DNA from: an uncultured Ruminococcus sp.
GTDB lineage: Bacteria; Bacillota; Clostridia; Oscillospirales; Ruminococcaceae
Assembly (NCBI GenBank): GCA_934435205.1
Contig: CAKSAK010000001.1
Span: 545,117-609,116 of the forward strand
Length of the DNA stretch: 64,000 nt
Direction: 5' to 3'
Positions 25,421 through 34,628 of this stretch are shown piece by piece. Numbering within the stretch: the stretch's first letter is position 1; the number at the start of each line of letters is the position of its first letter. The translations under genes were made by a program, and so were the position numbers. The notes below the pieces were generated by a model, which was not told where the DNA came from, searched no databases, and saw only the letters and a list, made by a program, of their open reading frames with translations.

Positions 25421-26683
25421 CTATTTCAATATTTTCCTTGCCTCAACATAAAATCTCTTATCCTCGGCATGACCCATGGAGAACGTTTTTCTTGGCAGTG
25501 CGCCGTCAACGATAACTGTTGGGAAAAGCTCTTCCTTGCCCATGTCAGGGAGCATAAAGCCTATGGAATTTTCCTTTGCGGAAAGCTCTCTTATTACCTC
25601 TGCACCGTGGATATAGTCCACCTTACCGCCTTTTTCCTTTATATAACTGTCAAGGAAATTCTGCAGTGAGCCGACTGTGAGCTTTGAAGTCGGCTTATGG
25701 ATATAAAGTGTCTTTTCCTCGCCATTGTCGCAGACAACTATTGCCTGCTCTGCCTTTTCCTCCGAAAGTTCAAGAGCCGCTGTCATTTCGCTCATAAGAG
25801 CCTTTGTATCAACGTCTGTAACTATTCTATGGATAGCCTCAAATTCAAGTGCAGGCGAATGAAGATTTACTATCTCAACAAGGGCATATCTGCAAAGTGC
25901 ATTGCTCATGTCCTTGTCAGGGTTTTCTCTCTTCTGCTCCTCGTAAAACTCCTTTGCAGTAGCGAGAGAATGGTTGCCGTCGCCCATTGCGTAAACCAGC
26001 GGTGAAGTTTCCTTAAGGCCATACTTTCCATTGAAGGCGTCGATATCGCCAAGCTTTTCAAGTGCGGCAACTATCTTTTCCTGCATAGCCTTGTCGATAA
26101 GATAGCCTGCGATATGACCGCCCTTTTTCATAAGGTCAAAGTCATAGAGCTTTTTCATTTCTCCCTTGTGAGCTTCAAGCGGCTCAACAACGCTTTTTTC
26201 TGTATCGTCAACGAGTATCATGATATGCGGCAGCTCAACAGGTGCGCCACGTCTTACCTTTATTCTTGGCGGTATTCTCTCCACAACTGTGGCTTCTGTT
26301 GCTCTTACGGCAGACTTTGAACCTTTGCGGTAGTCATACTCTTCAAGGTCGATAGCACCAACAATGCCTGCTCTTACCTTTCCGTCAGACTGTGTTCTTT
26401 CAACGTATATCATGGCGTCCTTATACTCTTCAAAAACGCCCTCGCTGATATAGCTGTCCATATTCTTATGTATGTCGGCTATTCTCTCCTCAACGTTATC
26501 GTCCTCCAGATAGACCTCAGGCAGGATAAGGTTAAGTGCGCTCTTTGCACCCTCTGTTATCTTCTCCACGTCAGCCCAATACTCAGGCTCAGAGGTATAC
26601 TGGTCGCAGGCAACTACAGCCCATTTTGACATATCGGCGTTCTTAGGCAGAAGTATATCTGCGCTTTTAAATGCTGTTGACAT
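25421..26683 (-). CDS. DUF1015 family protein
   Basis: This 420-residue protein follows the DUF1015 pattern (WAVVACDQYTSEPEYW near residue 20, RVRAGIVGAIDLEEYDY region, YAMGDGNHSLATAK near 235). The DGNHS motif recalls the active-site histidine region of some phosphotransferases, and family members have been linked to serine kinase activity, but no role is established here. It is 64 bases upstream of the epimerase gene and likely in one operon. A duplicated TTGAAATAGAAAAA (minus strand) lies in that gap. Confidence 0.8.
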   Translation of the reverse strand: MSTAFKSADILLPKNADMSKWAVVACDQYTSEPEYWADVEKITEGAKSALNLILPEVYLEDDNVEERIADIHKNMDSYISEGVFEEYKDAMIYVERTQSDGKVRAGIVGAIDLEEYDYRKGSKSAVRATEATVVERIPPRIKVRRGAPVELPHIMILVDDTEKSVVEPLEAHKGEMKKLYDFDLMKKGGHIAGYLIDKAMQEKIVAALEKLGDIDAFNGKYGLKETSPLVYAMGDGNHSLATAKEFYEEQKRENPDKDMSNALCRYALVEIVNLHSPALEFEAIHRIVTDVDTKALMSEMTAALELSEEKAEQAIVVCDNGEEKTLYIHKPTSKLTVGSLQNFLDSYIKEKGGKVDYIHGAEVIRELSAKENSIGFMLPDMGKEELFPTVIVDGALPRKTFSMGHAEDKRFYVEARKILK

Positions 26684-26711
26684 TTCACTACACTCCTATT
26701 ATTCTTATATC

Positions 26712-26741
26712 CAAAACAGGACGGCTGTTTTCACCGTCCTG
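26712..26741 (-). terminator. Intrinsic terminator after secA
   Basis: CAGGACGG, 9-base loop, CCGTCCTG, with a short T-run on the minus strand. Confidence 0.75.
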
Positions 26742-26751
26742 CATATTGTTT

Positions 26752-29526
26752 TTATTCCTCAGAGCTGTCAGAGCTATTCTCTGCCTGCTCGGCTTCGTCA
26801 GCCTGTACACCGTTTCCGGCGCCACAGCAATTCTTATACTTCTTGCCGCTTCCGCATGGGCAAAGATCGTTCCTGCCCGGCTTCTTAGCCTTTCTTACTG
26901 TCATGTTATGATGCTCGCCCGGCTTGAGAACGTCCTCTCTCTTTGGAGCGGCGCTGTTCTTTCTTACCTGAATTGTGAACAACATTCTTACAGTATCCTC
27001 ACGGATAGAAGCTACCATATCATCGAACATATCCATACCTTCCATACGATACTCAACAACAGGGTTCTTCTGACCGTATGAACGCAGACCGATACCCTTT
27101 TTCAGCTCGTCCATATCGTCGATATGAGCCATCCACTTTGTATCTACAACCTTAAGAAGAACGACTCTCTCGATCTCATGGAGAAGCTCCTGACCAAGGT
27201 CTTCCTCACGCTTTGCATATATCTTCAAAGCTCTGTCTTCAAGCAGGTCGATTATATCCTGCTTTGTTATCTCGTCAAGCTCCTGTGGGGTATAGTTGAA
27301 GTCGTCCTCAACTGTGATTATGCCCATAAGTCTTTCTTTAAGGCCCTGCAGGTTCCAGTTATCCTGAACGTCCTCGTCAGTGATATACATATTTACAGAA
27401 TCCTCAACGAACTCCTTTATCATGCCGAGGATACTGTCATGGAGATCCTCTCCGTCAAGCACCTGCTGTCTTTGCTTATAGATTATCTCACGCTGTGTGT
27501 TCATAACGTCGTCGTAGTTAAGGACATTCTTTCTGATGTTGAAGTTTCTGCCCTCGATCTTCTTCTGTGAAGATTCGATAACGCCTGTGAGCATTTTTGA
27601 CTGGATAGGAGTATTCTCGTCCACTTTGAGAGTGTCCATCATGGCAGTTATCCTCTCACCGCCGAAAATTCTCATAAGATCGTCTTCAAGAGAAAGGAAG
27701 AATGTGCTTTCGCCCGGGTCGCCCTGACGTCCTGAACGTCCTCTGAGCTGATTGTCGATACGTCTTGACTCGTGTCTTTCTGTACCGATAATATAAAGTC
27801 CGCCTGCTTCTCTAACCTTTTCTGCAAGCTCCTTTACCTCGTCAGAATACTTTGCATAGAGCTTCTTATACTCTGCTCTTGCAGCCAGAACTTCCTCGTC
27901 CTGAGTGTTTGAGAAGCCTGCTGCCTCGACAGCCACTTCCTCAGAATAGCCCATTTTCTGGAGGTCTGCAAGGGACTTATACTCAGCGTTACCGCCCAGC
28001 ATGATATCAGTACCACGTCCTGCCATGTTGGTAGCGATAGTAACAGCACCGTATTTACCTGCCTGTGCAACTATCATAGCCTCACGGTCATGGTGCTTGG
28101 CGTTAAGTACCTCGTGCTTGATGCCCTTGTTTTTCAGAAGTCTTGAAAGATACTCTGACTTCTCAACAGAAACAGTACCAACAAGAACAGGCTGTCCCTT
28201 TTTATGGCACTCTATCACCTGCTCGATAACAGCGTTGAACTTGCCCTTTTCTGTTTTGAAAACAACGTCAGGGTGGTCAACTCTGATAACAGGCTTGTTT
28301 GTCGGTATCTCGATAACATCGAGCTTATATATCTCTCTGAACTCGTCCTCCTCAGTAAGGGCAGTACCTGTCATACCTGACAGCTTGCCATAAAGACGGA
28401 AGTAGTTCTGATATGTGATAGTAGCGATAGTCTTTGACTCTCTTGCTATCTCAACGCCCTCTTTTGCTTCGATAGCCTGATGCAGACCGTCATTGAAACG
28501 TCTGCCCTGCATGATACGGCCTGTGAACTCATCCACGATAAGAACTTCTCCGTCCTTAACAACGTAGTCGATATCCTTTTTCATAACACCGTTTGCCTTG
28601 ATAGCCTGATTGATGTGATGAGCAAGGGTCATATTGTCAGCGTCCATAAGGTTTATAACGTTGAATGCCTTTTCTGCTTTCTTAACACCGCTCTTTGTAA
28701 GAGTTGCGGTCTTAGCCTTTTCATCGATGATATAGTCGCCGTCCAGAAGGTCATTATCTGCCTTATCGTCCATTTCAACTACAGTAACAGGCTTCAGGGT
28801 CTTTGCAAATCTGTCGGCAAGTGAATAAAGCTTTGTTGACTTGTCGCCCTGACCTGAAATGATAAGCGGAGTTCTCGCCTCGTCTATGAGGATAGAGTCC
28901 ACCTCGTCCACGATAGCAAAAGCGTGCTCTCTCTGCACCTTATCTTTCTTATAAATTACCATGTTGTCACGAAGGTAATCAAATCCGAACTCGTTATTTG
29001 TACCATATGTAATATCGGCATTATAAGCCTCTCTCTTCTGCTCCTTGTTCATGCCCGTAAGCACAACGCCGATAGAAGTGTTCAGGAAGTGGAACACCTT
29101 GCCCATTTCCTCAGACTGGAACTTAGCAAGATAGTCGTTTACTGTTACAACGTGAACGCCCTTTCCTGTAAGAGAGTTAGCGTAAGCCGCCAGACAGGCA
29201 ACAAGAGTTTTACCTTCACCTGTTTTCATTTCGGCGATACGTCCCTGATGAAGAACGATAGCACCGATTATCTGAACAGGATAAGGCTTTTTGCCAAGCA
29301 CTCTGAACGCAGCTTCACGGCAAACCGCAAGAGCGTCAGGAAGAACGTCGTCAAGAGTTGAAAGCTCGTCCAGCTTGCCTCTAAGAATGGCAGTCTGTCC
29401 GCCCAGCTCTTCGTCAGACATATCGGCATACTTGCTTTCAAGCTCGAGTACCTTATTCTTTATAGGCTCGATCTTGGCAAGCTCTTTTTTTGAATAGTTG
29501 CCGAATATTTTATCAAATAATCCCAT
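26752..29526 (-). CDS. secA: Preprotein translocase ATPase SecA
   Basis: This full-length 924-residue protein has Walker A MKTGEGKTL near residue 105, the DEAD-like VDEVDSILIDEARTPL near 210 and the second motor domain with TNMAGRGTDI near 500. A C-terminal zinc-binding tail CPCGSGKKYKNCC precedes an acidic end. SecA drives protein export through SecYEG. It has its own promoter and terminator, so it is monocistronic. Confidence 0.97.
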   Translation of the reverse strand: MGLFDKIFGNYSKKELAKIEPIKNKVLELESKYADMSDEELGGQTAILRGKLDELSTLDDVLPDALAVCREAAFRVLGKKPYPVQIIGAIVLHQGRIAEMKTGEGKTLVACLAAYANSLTGKGVHVVTVNDYLAKFQSEEMGKVFHFLNTSIGVVLTGMNKEQKREAYNADITYGTNNEFGFDYLRDNMVIYKKDKVQREHAFAIVDEVDSILIDEARTPLIISGQGDKSTKLYSLADRFAKTLKPVTVVEMDDKADNDLLDGDYIIDEKAKTATLTKSGVKKAEKAFNVINLMDADNMTLAHHINQAIKANGVMKKDIDYVVKDGEVLIVDEFTGRIMQGRRFNDGLHQAIEAKEGVEIARESKTIATITYQNYFRLYGKLSGMTGTALTEEDEFREIYKLDVIEIPTNKPVIRVDHPDVVFKTEKGKFNAVIEQVIECHKKGQPVLVGTVSVEKSEYLSRLLKNKGIKHEVLNAKHHDREAMIVAQAGKYGAVTIATNMAGRGTDIMLGGNAEYKSLADLQKMGYSEEVAVEAAGFSNTQDEEVLAARAEYKKLYAKYSDEVKELAEKVREAGGLYIIGTERHESRRIDNQLRGRSGRQGDPGESTFFLSLEDDLMRIFGGERITAMMDTLKVDENTPIQSKMLTGVIESSQKKIEGRNFNIRKNVLNYDDVMNTQREIIYKQRQQVLDGEDLHDSILGMIKEFVEDSVNMYITDEDVQDNWNLQGLKERLMGIITVEDDFNYTPQELDEITKQDIIDLLEDRALKIYAKREEDLGQELLHEIERVVLLKVVDTKWMAHIDDMDELKKGIGLRSYGQKNPVVEYRMEGMDMFDDMVASIREDTVRMLFTIQVRKNSAAPKREDVLKPGEHHNMTVRKAKKPGRNDLCPCGSGKKYKNCCGAGNGVQADEAEQAENSSDSSEE

Positions 29527-29613
29527 GTTTCAATCCACCTTTATTTATTCCCCTGTCAGAATTTATGGCAGGAAAAAGTTAAAAAATATACTATGCTATA
29601 AATACACTATTAT

Positions 29614-29642
29614 ATTATACAATATCCCCCTTTAAAAGTCAA
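29614..29642 (-). promoter_or_regulatory. Sigma-A promoter of secA
   Basis: Minus strand TTGACT, 17 bases, TATAAT. Confidence 0.78.
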
Positions 29643-29664
29643 GCAATTTATGTGACGTTTTACA

Positions 29665-29703
29665 AACAAAAAACGACGGGCAGTGTTTTCTCACTGCCGC
29701 CGC
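29665..29703 (-). terminator. Intrinsic terminator of the amidase gene
   Basis: GGCAGTG-agaaaa-CACTGCC with GC-rich extensions, then six T on the minus strand. Confidence 0.82.
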
Positions 29704-29712
29704 ACCATTTGA

Positions 29713-30432
29713 CTATTTCTGCATTAGCCTGTATTCGCTGATACCTGTCAGCACTGTAAACGCCACCTGACGCTGATAGTCCTCATTCTCCAATTTCTGA
29801 GCCTCCTCAGGGTTTGAAAGGAATCCGCACTCTATCATCACCGCAGGGTTCTTTGTATTATTGAGCAGATAAAGCTCGTCGCCCACAGGCTTAGTTTCTC
29901 TGGTATTGTCAGGCTGTAAAAGGGAAACGAACTGCTTCTGCATCACTCCCGCAAGCTTTTCACCCTCGGCATTGTCTTTAGAATAGAACATCTGCGCACC
30001 ACTGTATCGGCTGTCGGTAAACTGATTTTGGTGTATGGACACTGATATGCCCTCGGAGTATTTCGAGAATATAGCAAGGCGGTTTTTCATATCGGACTTT
30101 TTCTGCTCCCCAAGCCCCTCTGTGCCTTTATCATAGATAGAGATATCGCTCTCACGGGTGCAAACAACGTCATAGCCGAGAAGCTTCAGACCGTCACGGA
30201 GACTTTCCGCCACCGCAAGATTTATGCCCTTTTCAGGCGTGCCGTCAACGGAAACACAGCCGCCGTCCATGCCACCGTGACCTGGGTCGATCACCACCAC
30301 AGGCTTATCCATGGTCGTTTTCACCGTCCCGCCTGTCATGACGGCTTCACCGCTGTTTTTCCCATACCAGCACACCGCCGCAAAGCCTGCTATCACCACA
30401 CAGCACAAAATATTCTGCAATCTTCTGAACAT
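29713..30432 (-). CDS. cwlD: N-acetylmuramoyl-L-alanine amidase, CwlD-like
   Basis: This 239-residue Amidase_3 enzyme has an N-terminal hydrophobic anchor (about 8-25). The zinc ligands and catalytic Glu appear in order: IDPGHGGMDGG near residue 50, INLAVAESL near 73, VSIHQNQF near 135 and MIECGFLSNPEE near 200. CwlD in spore formers makes muramic-delta-lactam in the spore cortex. This assignment rests on size, the single-domain layout and the membrane anchor, and suggests a sporulating ancestor or host. Confidence 0.85.
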   Translation of the reverse strand: MFRRLQNILCCVVIAGFAAVCWYGKNSGEAVMTGGTVKTTMDKPVVVIDPGHGGMDGGCVSVDGTPEKGINLAVAESLRDGLKLLGYDVVCTRESDISIYDKGTEGLGEQKKSDMKNRLAIFSKYSEGISVSIHQNQFTDSRYSGAQMFYSKDNAEGEKLAGVMQKQFVSLLQPDNTRETKPVGDELYLLNNTKNPAVMIECGFLSNPEEAQKLENEDYQRQVAFTVLTGISEYRLMQK

Positions 30433-30607
30433 ATATCCGCCCTCCTAGTTTTTGTCCTTTGTACAAGTTATGCGGACAAAGGGCGGCTTATGCAAAAAAA
30501 TCACCGCACCATTAGAGGGTACGGTGATAAAATTTTCAGTTTGGTTTAAATGCGCATTTTTGAGATACGCAAAAAATGTTAAGACATTCACCTAGATGTG
30601 TACAGAA

Positions 30608-30632
30608 GCGGGCGAACGCTGTTCGCCCCTAT
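30608..30632. repeat. GGGCGAACG palindrome copy
   Basis: GCGGGCGAACGC followed by TGTTCGCCCCTAT, lying in the 3' region downstream of the surface-protein gene. Confidence 0.78.
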
Positions 30633-30661
30633 ATATGGGGGTCGATACTTCGCAAAAAATA

Positions 30662-32224
30662 TTATTTCTTCTTTCTCTTTGCACATACCGCCAAGCCTGC
30701 TCCAGCGGCTATTATTGCGGCTGTAACGCCTGCTGCCGCACCAGTTGACGGATTTGTTGATGAATCGGTATTATAATTCTTTGAAACCTGAGAACCTGCT
30801 GTTTTATCAGGGGCAGAGATATCATTTGAAGTGTTCTGCTTTTCTTCATATGTAAAGCTTGCTCCGCCCACAACGTCACCAAGCTTATACTCGTCATAGG
30901 ACAATGAAAGTGTACCTTCATTGTTTGGGACTTTGTTTTCGCCCATGGTGCTTATTGTTACAGAAAGCTCGTTATAGTCGCTGTTAAGCCTTGCAAGATA
31001 CGCCTGAAACTCCTCTGCTGTGGCTTTCTTGCCCTCGATAGTGTATGAAGTCACGCCTTTTTTGCTGTCATATTCTGCGGTGCAGATATCAGCGGTGAGA
31101 CATTCACCAAGACAGCCAAAAAGCTTTCTCACTGCGTAATGCTCCTTGCCGTCCTCTGCATAGCTATCCTCTGATAGGTATGTTTTTTCGCCCGTCTGCT
31201 TGTTTACATAAGGCTTGAAGCCGAAGCCTTTCTCACCGTCACCATGGTCGTTCGACACATTGGTATCCGCCAAAACGCCTGAATTGCCCACACCGATAAC
31301 GTCATAAAACCTTAAAGCAGTGCCTTCATCCAAGAGGTCTGCAATACCGCCGATAACAAAGTCAGGAACACCGTCAAAGTCTATATCCTCAAACCAACTG
31401 TTATAGCTCCAATCAACATCATCAGCCATTTCAAAAACGGCGTCAGCCATTATCTCATGAAGAAGGTCGTATGCGTCCACAATGCCATATATCATATCGT
31501 CCTTGGCATTTTCTGCCGTCATAACAACGCAGTTATACTCGTTATACATTTCCAGAAGCTTATCAGCGTCAGCCTTTGCAGTTTCGTCTGATGTCAGCTC
31601 TGTATTTTCCACGTCAAGAGGGATAAATCTGCTGAAAGTGGACTTATAGTTATAATACTCGCTCTCGCTGACCTCTTTGCCGTCTGTTTTGTAAACAATG
31701 CTTTCAGTTTCCGAATCGTATTCTTCCGAGCAAAGCTCCTTTTCAGTAACGCCTTTTTCAGGGTCAAATGTCATAGTTTTCATCTTATCGTTATTTGAAA
31801 AATATGATATCTCCCCTGTATAAAGATCTCTGTAAGGCATATAATCAAAGCCCATAAATCCCGGAAAATACTGTCCGTCAGCAACAGTGTCATCTATTTT
31901 TATCTCTTTGCCGTCCTTAGTAAGAATAGAATAATGTCTGTCACCGTCAGCCATTTCACCGCCTATTATAAACTCAGGCACACCGTCAAGATCCAGATCC
32001 ATGAACCATGAGCCATAGTCGAAGTAGGTCTTATCGCCGTCTGCAACACTGTCCATACTCTTTAAAATATCAGGCAGCTTGCTGTCTATGAAATTGACGA
32101 AGTCTTCTCCTGCGTCCTTATCAAGAACATAGGAAGCGTCTGCCGAAGCTGTAGTGAACATCATGCTCGCTGACATAATCACCGCAAGCGCCGCCGCACT
32201 TATCTTTTTTATAATACATATCAC
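30662..32224 (-). CDS. Surface protein with duplicated Asp-rich domains and NPSTG sortase-like tail
   Basis: The protein has about 520 residues. A Sec signal peptide ends near TASADA. Two related segments of roughly 190 residues follow; each contains SWF-x-D-x-D-x-DGVP-x-F-x-IGG (near residues 70 and 270) and a later PYxxxxTGExxYxS stretch, with DxDxDG loops likely to bind calcium. A Thr/Ser linker leads to NPSTG, a hydrophobic stretch and a KRKKK tail, the plan of sortase-anchored wall proteins. The start is unusual: a GTG at 32224 lies too close to the GGGGTGAT site, while an ATT at 32215 has ideal spacing. The function is unknown. Confidence 0.8.
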   Translation of the reverse strand: MICIIKKISAAALAVIMSASMMFTTASADASYVLDKDAGEDFVNFIDSKLPDILKSMDSVADGDKTYFDYGSWFMDLDLDGVPEFIIGGEMADGDRHYSILTKDGKEIKIDDTVADGQYFPGFMGFDYMPYRDLYTGEISYFSNNDKMKTMTFDPEKGVTEKELCSEEYDSETESIVYKTDGKEVSESEYYNYKSTFSRFIPLDVENTELTSDETAKADADKLLEMYNEYNCVVMTAENAKDDMIYGIVDAYDLLHEIMADAVFEMADDVDWSYNSWFEDIDFDGVPDFVIGGIADLLDEGTALRFYDVIGVGNSGVLADTNVSNDHGDGEKGFGFKPYVNKQTGEKTYLSEDSYAEDGKEHYAVRKLFGCLGECLTADICTAEYDSKKGVTSYTIEGKKATAEEFQAYLARLNSDYNELSVTISTMGENKVPNNEGTLSLSYDEYKLGDVVGGASFTYEEKQNTSNDISAPDKTAGSQVSKNYNTDSSTNPSTGAAAGVTAAIIAAGAGLAVCAKRKKK

Positions 32225-32289
32225 CCCAAAAAATAGTTTTCATACATATACCTATCTAATGTATAACATATATCAAATAAAAAGTCAAG

Positions 32290-32326
32290 AAAAAAACTGA
32301 CCAAAGCACACACTTTAGTCAGTTTA
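32290..32326 (-). terminator. Intrinsic terminator of prfC
   Basis: AAACTGACTAAAG pairs with CTTTGGTCAGTTT around a 6-base loop, followed by T-run on the minus strand. Confidence 0.85.
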
Positions 32327-32361
32327 TCACTTTTTAGGAAAGGGTATTTAGCAATATTGTA

Positions 32362-33957
32362 TTATTGCAGGTCACCTCTGTTAAATTCTGAAAGCTGTAA
32401 GCCCTCGTTTCTTTCAAGCGCCCAGCGGATATTCCACTCGCTTGTGAAAAGAAGCAGATAGTTGTCACGGAAGTCCTTGACAAGCTTTGTGTCACTTGAA
32501 AGCTTCAATGTCTTAGGGTCGATATCCTTGTTATCTATCCAACGGATATAAGAATAAGGCAGACCCTCTTTGAAGAGGTCAACGTTGTACTCATTTTTCA
32601 TTCTGTACTCGAAAACTTCAAGCTGAAGAACGCCCACAACGCCCACGATAACTTCTTCCATACCGCTGTCAGGCTCATGGAATATCTGTATCGCACCCTC
32701 TTGTGCGATCTGTGTTGTACCCTTTACGAACTGCTTTCTTTTGAGGGTATCCTTCTGACGGACTCTCATAAAATGCTCAGGTGCAAAGGTCGGGATAGAC
32801 TCGAACTCGAACTTTTTCTTTGGCGAGCAAATCGTATCACCGATAGCGAAGATACCTGGGTCAAACACACCGATGATATCTCCTGCATAGGCTTCGTCGA
32901 TTATCTCTCTTTCCTGAGCCATTATCTGCTGAGGCTGAGAAAGTCTGAGCTTTTTATTGCCCTGAACGTGGAGGACTTCCATATCCTTATCGAACTTGCC
33001 TGAGCAGATACGCAGGAAAGTGATACGGTCACGGTGAGCCTTGTTCATATTAGCTTGTATCTTGAATACGAAAGCCGAGAACTCAGGGTCGAACGGATCT
33101 ATGATACCAGCAGAGGAATTTCTCGGGGTAGGTGAAGTTGTCATTTCGAGGAAGTTTTCCAAAAATGGCTCGACACCGAAGTTTGTAAGAGCAGAGCCAA
33201 AGAACACAGGCGAAAGCTCGCCCTTTCTGACCTTTTCGATATCGAACTCATAGCTTGCTCCGTCGAGAAGCTCGATATCGTCGCAAAGAGTTGAGTGGAG
33301 ATCCTCACCGATAAGGCTGTCAAGTGACGGGTCAGAGAGGTCAACTTCTGTAGCTGCAACCTGATGCTGTCCACCGCTTGCCTCAAAAGAGATTATATGC
33401 TTTTTAACTCTGTCATAAACGCCCTTGAACTCTTTGCCTGAGCCGATAGGCCAGTTCACAGGATAGGTCTGTATACCAAGCTCAGACTCTATCTGCTCCA
33501 TAAGATCGAAAGGATTTCTCGACTCACGATCCATTTTATTTACGAAAGTAAAGATAGGGATATGGCGCATAACGCAGACCTTGAAAAGCTTTCTGGTCTG
33601 ATTTTCCACACCCTTTGAAGCGTCTATTACCATTACGGCAGAGTCAGCGGCCATAAGAGTACGGTAGGTATCCTCAGAGAAGTCCTGATGTCCAGGAGTA
33701 TCCAGGATATTTATACAATAATTTTTATACTGAAACTGCATAACAGAAGAAGTTACAGAGATACCTCTTTGTTTTTCTATTTCCATCCAGTCTGAAACAG
33801 CATGGCGGGAGTTCTTCTTACCTTTTACAGCACCTGCCTGAGCTATCGCACCACCATAGAGCAGAAATTTTTCCGTAAGAGTTGTTTTACCTGCGTCAGG
33901 GTGGGAGATTATCGCAAAAGTACGGCGGCGTTTGATCTCATCTTCAAGCTTACCCAA
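32362..33957 (-). CDS. prfC: Peptide chain release factor 3
   Basis: At 531 residues from the TTG at 33957 this matches RF3 length. G-domain motifs are SHPDAGKTTL (G1), DTPGHQDF (G3) and FVNKMDRE (G4). The C-terminal GSALTNFGVEPFLENF and PSYSYIRW-like segments are also family features. RF3 is a GTPase that recycles RF1/RF2 from the ribosome. The TTG start is preferred because GGAGG lies 7 bases upstream; the longer ATG-started frame would place that ribosome binding site inside the coding region. Confidence 0.95.
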   Translation of the reverse strand: MGKLEDEIKRRRTFAIISHPDAGKTTLTEKFLLYGGAIAQAGAVKGKKNSRHAVSDWMEIEKQRGISVTSSVMQFQYKNYCINILDTPGHQDFSEDTYRTLMAADSAVMVIDASKGVENQTRKLFKVCVMRHIPIFTFVNKMDRESRNPFDLMEQIESELGIQTYPVNWPIGSGKEFKGVYDRVKKHIISFEASGGQHQVAATEVDLSDPSLDSLIGEDLHSTLCDDIELLDGASYEFDIEKVRKGELSPVFFGSALTNFGVEPFLENFLEMTTSPTPRNSSAGIIDPFDPEFSAFVFKIQANMNKAHRDRITFLRICSGKFDKDMEVLHVQGNKKLRLSQPQQIMAQEREIIDEAYAGDIIGVFDPGIFAIGDTICSPKKKFEFESIPTFAPEHFMRVRQKDTLKRKQFVKGTTQIAQEGAIQIFHEPDSGMEEVIVGVVGVLQLEVFEYRMKNEYNVDLFKEGLPYSYIRWIDNKDIDPKTLKLSSDTKLVKDFRDNYLLLFTSEWNIRWALERNEGLQLSEFNRGDLQ

Positions 33958-34001
33958 AATTATTCCTCCATATTTCATTGCATTTTTAAACATACCTGAT
34001 T

Positions 34002-34030
34002 AGTATAACACAGTATCGCTGAAATTGCAA
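34002..34030 (-). promoter_or_regulatory. Sigma-A promoter of prfC
   Basis: Minus strand TTGCAA, 17 bases, TATACT. Confidence 0.65.
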
Positions 34031-34060
34031 GAGATTTTTTATGAAGAAAGCGGTGTTTGT

Positions 34061-34540
34061 GGAATGAGGAATGAGGAGTGAGGAATGAGGAATTATGGTA
34101 TCGCCTGTCGGCGATGAATTTTTTGTAGAGGCGACCGCTGTTCGCCCTTTCAATCCTGCTATATCCGCACATTGTTGATGTTCCAACAAACCATGTAGGG
34201 GACGCTACTTTGCCGTGCCGCAAAATCGCTTCGCTCTTTGCGGATTTTACGTTGTGCAGGAGGATAGTAAAGCGGTGCAGTTTTGTTCTTCGATACTTAT
34301 TTGTTTGGTGACTTAATTTGTATTTCTTCTTTCCCTCTCTGCACCGCTTAGTCGGCTGTCGCCGAATGAGGCTCTGCCTCAAACTCCGCTAGGGACTCTG
34401 TCCCTAGACCCTGCAATGGGTTTCACCCCTTGACCCTGACCAGGGGCGTGCCCCTGGACCTTTTGCTCGCTTCGCTCGGTGTTGGCTACCCCCACTCTGT
34501 GCGGCGCTGTCATTCCTCATTCCTCATTCCTCATTCCTCA
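34061..34540. repeat. Heptamer-bounded element with hairpin ladder (480 bp)
   Basis: The left end has five heptamers GGAATGA/GGAATTA; the right end has four TCATTCC (34510-34537). Inside are ATCGCC-tgtc-GGCGAT at 34099, a degenerate GGCGACC/GTTCGCCC unit at 34125-34150, and a long inverted repeat AAGCGGTGCAG (34270-34280) with CTGCACCGCTT (34339-34349). A row of short hairpins follows from 34352 to 34457. No ORF with coding character is seen in this 670-base gap. Confidence 0.8.
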
Positions 34541-34553
34541 CTTAACTTCGCCG

Positions 34554-34582
34554 TTGACATTCTCCCCGAACTATGCTAAAAT
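34554..34582 (+). promoter_or_regulatory. Sigma-A promoter of the nitroreductase gene
   Basis: TTGACA, 17 bases, TAAAAT, starting right after the repeat element. Confidence 0.78.
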
Positions 34583-34628
34583 CAAAGTGTAAGCAAACAA
34601 CTATCAAACCTACAAAGGAGGCTGTTTT

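Noticed and set aside
34061..34540. Heptamer element as remnant of an insertion sequence with transposase
   Set aside because: No frame in it shows transposase motifs or coding character; both strands are broken by stops and hairpins.
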